Shown here one piece after another: positions 26,620-34,861 of a stretch of DNA of 37,588 nt. The position numbers and the translations under genes were made by a program. The stretch comes from Candidatus Cloacimonadota bacterium (GTDB taxonomy: Bacteria; Cloacimonadota; Cloacimonadia; Cloacimonadales; JAJBBL01). How positions within the stretch are numbered: the stretch's first letter is position 1; the number at the start of each line of letters is the position of its first letter. The stretch covers positions 164,293-201,880 of the forward strand of contig JAHYIR010000003.1 of the NCBI GenBank assembly GCA_019429305.1, read 5' to 3'. The notes below the pieces were generated by a model that was not told the origin of the DNA, ran no database searches, and worked only from the letters and a program-made list of their open reading frames with translations.

Positions 26620-27367
26620 CTAATTTCTCCATTGAACTGTCATATATATTTTCGTTATTATTACGGTGATAATCCTCAATCTTCTGAAACCTCTTTCTAA
26701 ACTTGGCAGATGCCTCTTTTAAAGCAGCTTCCGAATCAACTTCTACCTTACGGGCATAATTAACTACCGCAAAGAGCAGGTCGCCGATCTCTTCTTTGAT
26801 TCTTTTCGGGTCTTGCTCTTTTTCAGCGGCACGTAATTCTCTTATTTCCTCTTCAATTTTGTCAAGAACCTCTTGCGGCTCATTCCAGTCAAAACCAACA
26901 GAAGCTGCTTTTTCCTGCATTCTCTGAGCATAGATCAAGGCAGGCATATTCTTAGGTATTCCTTCCAGGATCGATTTTCTTGTCTCCCGTTTCTCGTGAT
27001 GTTTCAGTCGTTCCCAGTTATTTTTCACCTGTTGGGCACCTATTTTTTCTTTTCCTTTTATTTTATCAAATACATGGGGATGACGACTGACCAATTTTAC
27101 CGTGATAGTCTTCAAGACATCGGCAAGAGTAAACTCTCCTCTTTCATGGGCGATCTGTGCCTGCATCAGAATATGGAGCAGCAGATCACCAAGCTCCTCT
27201 TTTAAGTGTTCCGAATCATTATTGTCAATAGCTTCGATCGTTTCATAAAGCTCTTCGATGAAATTTGGTATCAGAGATTGAGGTGTCTGTTTCACATCCC
27301 AAGGACAACCTTCAATCGGGTCTCTTAATTTTTCGACAATTTGCCGTAAAGAATCAAATTCCTGCAT
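26585..27367 (-). CDS. mazG: Nucleoside triphosphate pyrophosphohydrolase MazG
   Basis: It hydrolyses NTPs to NMP and pyrophosphate, a housecleaning role. Two MazG helical domains are present: CPWDVKQTPQSLIPNFIEEL followed by the EELYETIEAI and EELGDLLLHILMQAQIA metal-binding repeats, then VGFDWNEPQEVLDKIEEE with EEIGDLLFAVVNYARK. The 260-residue length equals the E. coli enzyme class. Its end overlaps the histidine kinase start by 35 bases. Confidence 0.96.
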   Translation of the reverse strand: MQEFDSLRQIVEKLRDPIEGCPWDVKQTPQSLIPNFIEELYETIEAIDNNDSEHLKEELGDLLLHILMQAQIAHERGEFTLADVLKTITVKLVSRHPHVFDKIKGKEKIGAQQVKNNWERLKHHEKRETRKSILEGIPKNMPALIYAQRMQEKAASVGFDWNEPQEVLDKIEEEIRELRAAEKEQDPKRIKEEIGDLLFAVVNYARKVEVDSEAALKEASAKFRKRFQKIEDYHRNNNENIYDSSMEKLDDLWEASKKDI

Positions 27368-27431
27368 TTTATCCTCGCCAAGTTATTATATATCTTTAGA
27401 AAAGATCAAAGAGGTCTTGTAAAGTTCTTTT

Positions 27432-28436
27432 TCAAATAGGGTTTTCTTCGTTTTCCGGATTATCTTCCGGTAAATGAGAACTCTCCTCCTCAGGTTGCTG
27501 TGTATCTTCCCATGTTTGTTGGATCTTTTTATTCAGCCATTTCTTTCTTAGCCAGGCAAGAAGAAGGATAAACGGCAAGAGACTCCAAACAATGCCGGTA
27601 AAAGCGAGTAACATTTCGATACGGAATCTCTTTCTCAGATGTTCTTCAAAGGTACCTGAAAACCTATTGGGGGTCATGCCGAAAGCTCTTAAGAAGGTAA
27701 TATTAAAATCCTTCGGTTCTTTCGAATACTGCCAGAGAGCATAAAATTCGTTTCGCTGATTGGCATAGAGGTATTTAACTGCCAAGCCGGACTTGGCATA
27801 AAAAGATCCCCAACGTATTCTGCTGGTGGGATATCTGCTGATCATTTCATTGAGAGTAAGACTATTTCCCAGCAGATAATCGCGGGCGTAGATAAGTTCC
27901 CGATCAAAAGTGAGATCACCGGAAAAGAAAACTGCCATTCCTTCATGAAACCATAAGGGAACATTGTAGAAATGAGAATCGAGAAAGAGGTGGATATATT
28001 CATGGAGAATTATTTTGCGTAAGCGAGAAAAATCCCTCAGATCTCGGGGATTGCGGATGTAGATCCTCTGGTGGGAAGAGATATAAACGGCTTCACTGAA
28101 CTCGATTATACCCGAATATCCGGAAACAATGTGTTGATAGTATTCTCTGTCGGGAGCAATAATGATCTCGCCTTGGAGTTCCGGATAAAAGCCTAGAGAA
28201 CGTTGAAATTCATAGATATCATTGAGGATCATAGGGAAGAGAGTTTCCATTAATTGTTTGTCTCTGGAGTGATAGCGGATGATAAGACCCTCTTCTGCTG
28301 TAGATTCAAAATCAGATAGATCATAAGAGTGCAATAAGGATAAGAGCAAGGCAATCAGAAAAAAAGAGCAAATAAAACGCGTATTTATATAGAAGGTTGT
28401 CATTATCTGGTATAAATCGAATAAGCGAGAGTTCAC
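27432..28436 (-). CDS. Peptidase MA-like (gluzincin) membrane-anchored metalloprotease
   Basis: It is predicted to be a zinc metallopeptidase of the peptidase-MA family. A hydrophobic N-terminal segment (about 20-36) exports it. The zinc site is ILHEYIHLF (H145, E146, H149), and the third ligand is likely E165 in WFHEGMAVFF. A C-terminal helix (about 275-294) is followed by a basic stop and an acidic Glu/Pro-rich cytoplasmic tail. The start GTG 28436 overlaps the stop of the response-regulator gene as GTGA, a four-base coupling overlap. ATG 28403 is the alternative but lacks a ribosome site. Substrate unknown. Confidence 0.85.
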   Translation of the reverse strand: MNSRLFDLYQIMTTFYINTRFICSFFLIALLLSLLHSYDLSDFESTAEEGLIIRYHSRDKQLMETLFPMILNDIYEFQRSLGFYPELQGEIIIAPDREYYQHIVSGYSGIIEFSEAVYISSHQRIYIRNPRDLRDFSRLRKIILHEYIHLFLDSHFYNVPLWFHEGMAVFFSGDLTFDRELIYARDYLLGNSLTLNEMISRYPTSRIRWGSFYAKSGLAVKYLYANQRNEFYALWQYSKEPKDFNITFLRAFGMTPNRFSGTFEEHLRKRFRIEMLLAFTGIVWSLLPFILLLAWLRKKWLNKKIQQTWEDTQQPEEESSHLPEDNPENEENPI

Positions 28437-28816
28437 TCGATATTAAGTCGCTCCAGAATGAGTTTCACGAGATAGCCGGCATCAAAAGGTTTGAAGAGAA
28501 CATCTTCAGCACCTAATCCTGCGTTGCGGGCATTTACTATAGTATGATTGGGATCATATCCGAAGCCGGTCATCATGATCACCGGCATCTCTTCATTCTG
28601 TTCTCTTGCCCGTAAAAATAGCTCATATCCGTCCATGTCAGGCATAGCAATATCGGTAATAAGAAGATCAATACTACCAGTCATGATCTGTTTGAGAGCT
28701 GAATATCCGCTATCAGTGGTAACAATATCCATTTCCGGGAGCAGCTTCTTGAGATCTTTCTCCAAGAATTCTAAAACACTAAGATCGTCATCGACGACCA
28801 ATATTCTCTTTACCAT
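28433..28816 (-). CDS. Single-domain CheY-like response regulator
   Basis: This 127-residue receiver domain has no output domain. The acidic pocket is D9-D11 (VVDDDLSV), the phospho-acceptor is D55 in LLITDIAMPDMDG, the switch Thr is in IMMTGF, and the conserved Lys is in VLFKPFD. It starts seven bases inside the end of purC and overlaps the peptidase-MA gene by four. A kinase three genes downstream on the same strand may phosphorylate it. Lacking an effector domain, it presumably acts by protein contact or phosphorelay. Confidence 0.94.
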   Translation of the reverse strand: MVKRILVVDDDLSVLEFLEKDLKKLLPEMDIVTTDSGYSALKQIMTGSIDLLITDIAMPDMDGYELFLRAREQNEEMPVIMMTGFGYDPNHTIVNARNAGLGAEDVLFKPFDAGYLVKLILERLNIE

Positions 28817-29700
28817 ACTTTTGCTTCGGTGCCGACTATTGTCTTATATGCCTGATAATACTTTTCGTAAGTTTTTTCTACCACTTCCTTGGGGAGTTCC
28901 GGTGCAGGGGGTTTCTTATCCCAGCCGGCATTGACTATATAATCTCTGATATACTGCTTATCATAGCTTTTGGGAGAGTAGCCGACCGAGTATTCATTTT
29001 TATCCCAGAATCTGGACGAATCGGGTGTCAGAATTTCATCGATCAGAATAATTTCGTTTTTCAGAGTACCATACTCAAATTTCGTATCTGCTAAGATGAT
29101 ATCCTTTTCAAAGAGGTACTTATGACCAGTTTGATAGAGCTCCAGACTGATAGATTTCAGGAATTCAGCGATCTTTTTGTCTGTCATCATCATCATATCC
29201 TGATAGGAGATGTTTACATCATTGCCGACTTCCGCTTTTGTTGATGGTGTAAAGAGTGGGTTCTCAAACTTTTGGCTCTCATTAACGCCTTCAGGTAGGA
29301 TCATTCCACCGACAGTACTCTGTTTCTTGTATTCGCTCCAAGCAGAGCCGCTAATATAACCTCTGACTATACATTCAAAAGGGATAACCCGTGTCTTTTT
29401 GACCAGCATACTTCTATCAATTAACTCTTCTTTATAGGGGTGTAATTCGGGAGGAAACTCTTCTATCTTATCGGTAATGAAATGGTTTTTCACGATTTGT
29501 TCAGTCATTTTAAAGAAGAAAATTGAGATCTGGGTCAAGATCTTCCCTTTATTAGGAATAATAGTCGGGAAAACTACATCAAAAGCCGAGATACGGTCAG
29601 AAGTGACAATCAGCAAAGTATCACCGAGATCATAGATGTCTCTTACCTTGCCCTGGAAGTGTTTTTTTACTAATGGTAAATTACCAATACTTTCTGTCAT
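28810..29700 (-). CDS. purC: Phosphoribosylaminoimidazole-succinocarboxamide (SAICAR) synthase
   Basis: This is the purine-biosynthesis enzyme that joins CAIR and aspartate using ATP. The order of motifs is canonical: GKVRDIYDLGDTLLIVTSDR, SAFDVVFPTIIPNKG, VIPFECIVRGYISGSAW, LFTPSTKAEVG, and ILIDEILTPDSSRFW. The 296-residue length matches the longer PurC type. The ATG overlaps the upstream gene's TAA by one base (TAATG) and the response-regulator start lies inside its 3' end, so the three are probably co-transcribed. Confidence 0.97.
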   Translation of the reverse strand: MTESIGNLPLVKKHFQGKVRDIYDLGDTLLIVTSDRISAFDVVFPTIIPNKGKILTQISIFFFKMTEQIVKNHFITDKIEEFPPELHPYKEELIDRSMLVKKTRVIPFECIVRGYISGSAWSEYKKQSTVGGMILPEGVNESQKFENPLFTPSTKAEVGNDVNISYQDMMMMTDKKIAEFLKSISLELYQTGHKYLFEKDIILADTKFEYGTLKNEIILIDEILTPDSSRFWDKNEYSVGYSPKSYDKQYIRDYIVNAGWDKKPPAPELPKEVVEKTYEKYYQAYKTIVGTEAKVW

Positions 29701-30722
29701 TAAGCCTCCGAACGGAAGAAATTTTTAATGGTTAATAAAGAATTCTCGTATATTTCGTCAATCTTTTCAGGGTAAAGAGCAGAGAATTTTTTAAAGAGGA
29801 TCCACATTTCCCGAAAACTCTCTTTGGGCAAAGCTAATTGTTCTCCCTTTTCATAGTCGTCAAAATAGTTGTTGATAGGGGAAAAGGTCTCGGTGGTAGT
29901 CCCTTCTGTAATGCTCTCCAGAAGACCTTGCCGAACTCTGTATTCAATCCCGTTGAGAGTGAAACTGCCGGTTATATGCTTAGCAGTATGAAAGAAGAGG
30001 AGATATTGATAGTATTTCTCTAAAACTGTAATACTCTCTTCTATTTCCAGTTCTTTCTCAAACTCCAGATTGTTCTGTAGCTCTTTGCGAACTTGATATA
30101 AATTTGCCAGAAGTTCATGATTTTCTGTTATGAGATGTTTTTCAAACAACTCACGAAGATCTTGCTTGTTCTCTTTCAGGCAGTATCCGGGACATCTCTG
30201 TTCCTCGAGTAAATTACAGGGGGAATCGCTGCCCGGACAGGCAGGAGTCTTGACTATTTGGTTAAAAGTGTTGATCACAACTAAAAGGAAAAAATGATCT
30301 GAAAATGGGCCAATGTAGAGCATTTTATCGATAGTATCTTCTTTAGCAGCCAGATATGGTGGTTCTTCAATATTGAGAGATAGATAAGGGTAATGGTCAT
30401 ATAATCTGATCTTCTTATGAAATTCGGGGGTTTCCTGTAATAGGAGACGTTTTTCTGTAATAAGAGCTTGCAATTCATCTTCGACAGGATAGCATACAAG
30501 AGAGTCGTATTTATCCAGCACAGGTTCCAGTGATTTTCTTTGGGGATTTTCTTTTGCTTCTGTCTCTACTAAGACATCTAAGAGCTTCTTTAGATCATTG
30601 GTCCTGATAAAAAACAGTGGTTTATTCTCTTTAAGGAATACCATCACCCCATCTTGAGCAGGGATAAAGATATCCTGACTCCCTTCTATCTCAGAACGAC
30701 TAAATCTTAATATTGATTGCAT
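29700..30722 (-). CDS. UvrC N-terminal-half-like protein with a degenerate GIY-YIG domain and an Fe-S cysteine cluster
   Basis: Read against UvrC, the order of elements matches its first half. Residues 24-110 line up with the GIY-YIG nuclease domain but lack its catalytic residues: GVM for GIY, FFI for YVG, Leu/Lys where the Arg of NLxxR is expected, and Gln at position 85 where the metal-binding Glu of EALLLE is expected. HYPYLSLN matches the KSYPY strand. YIGPFSDHFFLLVVINTF precedes C162, C169, C177 and C181 (CPGYC), with the last three spaced as in the UvrC 4Fe-4S cluster. A helical stretch about 205-240 (NLEFEKELEIEESI) resembles the UVR UvrB-binding motif. The RNase H-like nuclease and HhH domains are absent. 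ATG 30722 is preferred over TTG 30728. Function unknown; a UvrC paralogue lacking nuclease activity is the inference. Confidence 0.75.
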   Translation of the reverse strand: MQSILRFSRSEIEGSQDIFIPAQDGVMVFLKENKPLFFIRTNDLKKLLDVLVETEAKENPQRKSLEPVLDKYDSLVCYPVEDELQALITEKRLLLQETPEFHKKIRLYDHYPYLSLNIEEPPYLAAKEDTIDKMLYIGPFSDHFFLLVVINTFNQIVKTPACPGSDSPCNLLEEQRCPGYCLKENKQDLRELFEKHLITENHELLANLYQVRKELQNNLEFEKELEIEESITVLEKYYQYLLFFHTAKHITGSFTLNGIEYRVRQGLLESITEGTTTETFSPINNYFDDYEKGEQLALPKESFREMWILFKKFSALYPEKIDEIYENSLLTIKNFFRSEA

Positions 30723-31089
30723 AACCAAGAAGCTGATTTAAAGGGGCAAATCATGTCAAATGCTTTTGTGTGATACGTTAGCTTATTGAAGTTTGTCTCT
30801 GAGGAGATCTCTCACCTCCGAAAGAACTTCTTCTTTTTTTCTGTGGTGTATAATTTTTCCTTGCTATTCCTTCCGCTGGAGCATCCGTGTTCATTATTTT
30901 TTAATCTGTGTCTATCCGTGGTTAATGCTTGCTAATTCTACCAATGGACTTGCTATTCTCCCTCTGGCTTTCTCTCAGTCTCTCAGTCTCTCCCTCTCTT
31001 TGTCGATTTTTTCTCCTTCTGCTAGAGCTTCTGTGTAATCATTTTATAATCTGTGTCTATCAGTGGAATAATTAGTGTCTATTCGTGGA
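30723..31089. repeat. Gene-free gap with degenerate GTGTCTATCCGTGG-type dispersed repeats
   Basis: No convincing gene is visible here. The related phrases AATCTGTGTCTATCCGTGG (30903-30921), AATCTGTGTCTATCAGTGG (31048-31066) and GTGTCTATTCGTGG (31075-31088) recur. A CTCTCAGTCTCT low-complexity run lies around 30970-31005. GCTATTCCTTCCGCTG (30863-30878) is found again at 37306-37321, in the gap at the right end. Such phrases are dispersed non-coding repeats in many bacterial genomes; their role is not known. Confidence 0.55.
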
Positions 31090-31815
31090 TCAAGATCTTT
31101 TTACATCAAAGGTGGTCTGAGATACAGCTCTGATATCATCGCAATCTATAGCATATTCCTGCCTGTGAGTATCATAAGAGAAATTGAGTTTCAAATAAGG
31201 ATTATAGACTATATGGATCTCTTCTTCCCAAGGATCAACACCACCTAAGACAATATAAAGAAAATAAATATTTTTATATTCTTTTGCTTTCTCATATTCT
31301 TTAGAAGAAACGAGAATCAGACCATCTGCCTCGATCTTGATCTTGACAAGAACATAGAATACAGTTTTCCTTTTTGAGATACGTAGATCATAACCGATCT
31401 GCTTGTCGGAAAAATCCTCCACAGAATATCCCAGTTTACTTAAATGACGAATAGCTGTCTTGATCGCCTTTTTATCATATTCACGAGCTGCTCCGGATTG
31501 CTCTAATGATTCCCAGACACTCATTTTCTTATGAGCCGGCTCTTCCTCGATAACGACATCATCTTCCGATTCAATTTCTACTTTTGCTCCTCTTCCGATA
31601 AGCAGCAGCATGGTAGCCCTGGCTGTATTTACTGCGGCGAAGATCAATATATAGTTGATTGTTGTAGGCACAGCTTCCAAGACTAACAATAACATGAAAA
31701 GACCATTAGCAACAAACCAAAAGGATGATTCGATGCATCCCGATCTCCATGAAGATGTCACTATTGTTATGTATAAAAATGACACCAAATAAAAGAAAAG
31801 AATTAGTTCGTACAT
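31090..31815 (-). CDS. Membrane-anchored DUF3883-like protein (degenerate PD-(D/E)XK-like fold)
   Basis: This 241-residue protein has two N-terminal membrane segments (about 1-20 and 32-62), an acidic linker, and a soluble C-terminal domain. In that domain HLSKLGYSVEDFSDKQIGYDLRIS is followed by VFYVLVKIK, then SSKEYEKAKEYKNIYFLYIVLGG. This order is characteristic of DUF3883/NO VEIN-type domains, relatives of restriction-endonuclease-fold proteins. The usual E-x-K of the core strand reads L-V-K here, so catalysis is doubtful. It stands alone between two gaps. Function unknown. Confidence 0.65.
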   Translation of the reverse strand: MYELILFFYLVSFLYITIVTSSWRSGCIESSFWFVANGLFMLLLVLEAVPTTINYILIFAAVNTARATMLLLIGRGAKVEIESEDDVVIEEEPAHKKMSVWESLEQSGAAREYDKKAIKTAIRHLSKLGYSVEDFSDKQIGYDLRISKRKTVFYVLVKIKIEADGLILVSSKEYEKAKEYKNIYFLYIVLGGVDPWEEEIHIVYNPYLKLNFSYDTHRQEYAIDCDDIRAVSQTTFDVKRS

Positions 31816-32002
31816 ATCTCTCCTTAATTAACAGGGTTATAAACAATATTCGATTATATCCACATCACAACTCAAAGGTCGGTAGCAGGTTCAACAAGTC
31901 AAGATTTTTAATCAGCGACTTGTCTTCCTTAGAAAAGGCAGGTTAAAACGATATATATATCTTTCAAATAGATAATAAGTTAGCATTCCTATTTGACTTT
32001 GC

Positions 32003-32035
32003 TAAAAAAGAAAAAGCCCTTCCAGAAGAAGGGCT
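32003..32035 (-). terminator. Rho-independent terminator of the small membrane protein gene
   Basis: On the minus strand the perfect 8-bp stem AGCCCTTC/GAAGGGCT with a 5-base loop (32015-32035) is followed directly by a T-rich tract (32014-32003, TTTTCTTTTTT). It lies 24 bases past the stop of the small ORF at 32060. This is the clearest intrinsic terminator in the window. Confidence 0.9.
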
Positions 32036-32059
32036 GAAAACTGATATTGATATTCTAAA

Positions 32060-32239
32060 TCATTCTTTCATACAGACTAATTTGCAGGCAATAGCCAGTA
32101 CGAAGAAACTTATTGCTACATTGAAGAACTTAATAACGCTTGTTATTCCTAAGATAGTAACACCAGGAATAGCATTGATAATCCCGAGAATCATGAGAAT
32201 AACCCCTACTAAGATAAGCAGCTTATTCACCATTTTCAT
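32060..32239 (-). CDS. Small two-helix membrane protein
   Basis: This 59-residue, very hydrophobic peptide has two predicted helices (about 5-24 and 36-54), with a short positive N-terminus and a Cys-containing tail. A near-perfect Shine-Dalgarno, AGGAGGTGA, stands before tandem ATGs. ATG 32239 has GGAGG six bases upstream, while ATG 32242 is too close. A strong terminator follows, so it is a real, independently expressed gene. It resembles no family I can name. Confidence 0.75.
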   Translation of the reverse strand: MKMVNKLLILVGVILMILGIINAIPGVTILGITSVIKFFNVAISFFVLAIACKLVCMKE

Positions 32240-32405
32240 CATTCACCTCCTCTCATTTTTGGATGATAGTCAAAGAAATCCCATAAATGTAACTATAATA
32301 TTAAACAAGAGATCGCATTTATTTGTCAAGGAATAAGTTAGCTTGACGTTACTCATATCTAACAATTCTTTTATTAACTCAGAATTTAACAGCAATAAAA
32401 AACTG

Positions 32406-32433
32406 TTGACGCGGTTTTATACATCAATAGAAT
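32406..32433 (+). promoter_or_regulatory. Sigma-70-type promoter for pfkA
   Basis: TTGACG (32406-32411) and TAGAAT (32428-32433) are separated by 16 bases and lie 32-60 bases upstream of the pfkA ATG. Each hexamer differs from consensus at one position. Confidence 0.6.
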
Positions 32434-32464
32434 CACAAAAATTGATTTCTAATGGAGGTGATCA

Positions 32465-33565
32465 ATGCGTCGAGTACTGGTTTTAACAGGTGGAGGAGAC
32501 TGTCCGGGTTTGAATGCCGTGATCAGGGCGATCGTCAAGAGGGCGGCGAGAGAGAAGGATTGGGAGATCATCGGCAGTTATCAGGCTTTTGATGGCGTAT
32601 TAAGAGAACCGACTGAGGTTATGATACTCGATAAGGTATCAGTAGCCGGCATTCATGTCAGGGGTGGAACGATCTTAGGGACGACCAATAAAGGCGGTCC
32701 ATTTGCCTGGCCAGTCCAGAATTCCGATGGAACATGGAAGTCAGTTGATCGTTCTGATGAATTGATACGTAAATTACAGTACATGGGAATCGATGCGGTT
32801 ATCAATATAGGGGGTGATGGATCTCAGAGAATATCACAAGCACTCTATGAGAAGGGTCTTAACATAATAGGGGTACCGAAAACGATAGATAATGATCTTA
32901 GTGTTACCGATTTTACTTTCGGTTTTCAGACGGCAGTACAGACAGCAACAGAGGCAGTTGATAAGCTTGTTACTACAGCAGCGAGTCATAATAGGATCTT
33001 GATCTTAGAGGTAATGGGACGTTATGCCGGTTGGATAGCTCTTCATGCAGCCATTGCAGGAGGAGCGGAGGTTTGTCTGATACCGGAGATCAACTATGAT
33101 ATAGATCTTGTTCTTAAGAGATTACAGAAAAGATTTTCCCGGGGTAAAGGATTCGCTAATATTGTTATCGCCGAAGGAGCCAAGCCGATAGGTGGTGAAC
33201 GTGTATACCAGCAAAAGAGCAATGAAAAGGGGCAGGAGAAGAAACGGCTTGGTGGAGTAGCACTACGACTGAAAGAAGAATTAATAGCTGCCGGATGTGA
33301 AGGTGAGATCAGAGAAACTGTACTGGGACATCTCCAACGGGGGGGAATTCCCATTGCCTATGATCGTGTATTAGCTACTCAGTTCGGAGTTAAAGCGTTC
33401 GAGATGGTCTTAGAAGGAAAATTCGGCGAGATGGTTGCCTATAAGCATCCTAAGATCATCTCCGTTCCTATCAAAGAGGTGGTAAAGAAATACAACTATG
33501 TCGATAAGGATTCCTATCTGATACACACTGCCCGAGGGATAGGAATATCTTTTGGTGATCAATAG
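32465..33565 (+). CDS. pfkA: 6-phosphofructokinase, group III type with Gly/Lys at the phosphoryl-donor positions
   Basis: It phosphorylates fructose-6-phosphate in glycolysis. Motifs are TGGGDCPGLNAVIR (8-21), GGDGSQ (116-121), PKTIDND (138-144; catalytic D142), EVMGRYAGW and LGHLQRGG. Donor choice in this family is read from two positions: Gly in GGDGS (G119) favours ATP, while Lys in PKTIDND (K139) is shared with PPi enzymes. This Gly/Lys pair is known from ATP-using group III enzymes such as those of Streptomyces, so ATP is the likely donor. A GGAGGTGAT Shine-Dalgarno sits just before the ATG. It converges on the propeller gene with only six bases between stops. Glucose-1-phosphate from the glucan phosphorylase would feed this step. 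Confidence 0.95.
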   Translation: MRRVLVLTGGGDCPGLNAVIRAIVKRAAREKDWEIIGSYQAFDGVLREPTEVMILDKVSVAGIHVRGGTILGTTNKGGPFAWPVQNSDGTWKSVDRSDELIRKLQYMGIDAVINIGGDGSQRISQALYEKGLNIIGVPKTIDNDLSVTDFTFGFQTAVQTATEAVDKLVTTAASHNRILILEVMGRYAGWIALHAAIAGGAEVCLIPEINYDIDLVLKRLQKRFSRGKGFANIVIAEGAKPIGGERVYQQKSNEKGQEKKRLGGVALRLKEELIAAGCEGEIRETVLGHLQRGGIPIAYDRVLATQFGVKAFEMVLEGKFGEMVAYKHPKIISVPIKEVVKKYNYVDKDSYLIHTARGIGISFGDQ

Positions 33566-33571
33566 TTACCA

Positions 33572-34846
33572 TTATTTGATAAGAGTTATTTTTCCTGTCT
33601 GATCTACCCCGTTTTTATTACTGAACTTTAACAGATAAACACCGGGAGCACATAGCTTTCCGGAGCCATCTTTACCATCCCAACTTATTGAAAAGCTGGA
33701 AGTTACGAGTTTTCTGATTCTTTGTCCACGTAGATTATAGATCGTGATCTCAAATTCTTCATCATTTCCATAAGGATCAGAGAATACTTTTATTTCTGCT
33801 TTAGCTTGAAATGGATTAGGATAGACCTTAAACATTTGTGGAGAAATGATAACATCCTCTGCTATGTTAGTTGTGGAAGGTCGAAATGCTATATCAACGG
33901 CACCCATAGCAGTTTGGTATGAGTTAAGAAAGTTTTCCTCCGCATCGTAAATCCTGACAATCGAATTTGACATGAAGTCTCCGGCATCAGCAACAAACAA
34001 TCTATCTTCATAAATCGCTAAAGCCGAGCCACCAGTAGAAAAGAGATCATCAGAATCATATACGATCTCAAAGTCGGGAAGGTCATAGGCAAGTAATCCT
34101 GCCCCGAAAGCATCAGCAATATACACTCTGTTCCATGGTGAGAGGATGATATTGGTAGCATAGGTATTTAGGGGAATCTGTTCAACTATCTCTTGATCAT
34201 CTGTGTTTATTACAACCACTTCTCCCATCACATCAAGATAGTTGCCGGAACAGACCAGATGCAGGAATCCGTCATTATCGACGATCATTCTGTAAGGGCT
34301 AAGAGGGACAGGAATAGTCGTTAGAGTGCTAAAGTCCTCTAGATCAATAACAGTCAATTCACCCGGGAGATAAGAGGGGTATTGATAGCCCGAATTAGCT
34401 ACATAAAGCAGATCATTATAAACGATTAATCCCAAAGGTGCTACCCCGACAGTTAGTTCTGCTACTACAGAGTTTGTTGCCAGATCGATCTTATATACTT
34501 TATCAGTCAGCATGCCCGTAACATAGGCATATTCTTGGTGGATCAATAAATCATAAGGATTAGAATAGTTTTCCAGCTGAATGGTAACAGTTGTCGAACC
34601 ATTTTCTATATCAATAACTTGAATATTACTATCTCCGGAATTTGTCAGATAGATATATCCGTCTTTGATAGCCATTTTGTTGGGGAATAGCCCTGTTAGG
34701 GCAAAAGTATTATTAACACTTTCTGTTGCGAGATCGATCCTTGAGATGGTTTGACTAACGCTGTTCAGCACAAATAGCTCAGCAACCAGACAGGTTATTA
34801 AGGTAGTTAAGATCATTAAACATAATAAGATTTGCATAGCTTTCAT
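33572..34846 (-). CDS. Secreted YncE/YVTN-type beta-propeller protein with a C-terminal sorting domain (BtuG-like candidate)
   Basis: A signal peptide (MKAMQILLCLMILTTLITCLVA) follows ATG 34846, which I prefer to ATG 34858 because GGAG lies seven bases upstream of it. Residues about 23-330 are about seven repeats of roughly 40 residues, each with an IDL or IDIE strand and a (V/L)YVAN or IYIAD-like strand, as in YncE/YVTN propellers. Residues about 335-424 are a FlgD/type-A sorting domain: YPNPFQAKAEI, IYNLRGQRI, SWDGKDGSGK, APGVYLLKF. It follows the TonB-dependent receptor by a few bases. In Bacteroidota a surface propeller (BtuG) next to a BtuB-type receptor binds cobalamin; that role is inferred from layout only. 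Confidence 0.82.
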   Translation of the reverse strand: MKAMQILLCLMILTTLITCLVAELFVLNSVSQTISRIDLATESVNNTFALTGLFPNKMAIKDGYIYLTNSGDSNIQVIDIENGSTTVTIQLENYSNPYDLLIHQEYAYVTGMLTDKVYKIDLATNSVVAELTVGVAPLGLIVYNDLLYVANSGYQYPSYLPGELTVIDLEDFSTLTTIPVPLSPYRMIVDNDGFLHLVCSGNYLDVMGEVVVINTDDQEIVEQIPLNTYATNIILSPWNRVYIADAFGAGLLAYDLPDFEIVYDSDDLFSTGGSALAIYEDRLFVADAGDFMSNSIVRIYDAEENFLNSYQTAMGAVDIAFRPSTTNIAEDVIISPQMFKVYPNPFQAKAEIKVFSDPYGNDEEFEITIYNLRGQRIRKLVTSSFSISWDGKDGSGKLCAPGVYLLKFSNKNGVDQTGKITLIK

Positions 34847-34861
34847 TTTTTTCTCCATTTA

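Noticed and set aside
30793-31038. An 81-codon plus-strand open frame
   Set aside because: It is built from Ser/Leu low-complexity translation of CTCTCAGTCTCT runs and dispersed repeats, has no ribosome site and no protein-like pattern.
31880-31925. tRNA-like fragment (GGTTCAA with an ACAAGTC/GACTTGT stem)
   Set aside because: No acceptor stem, D-arm or anticodon arm can be built around it.
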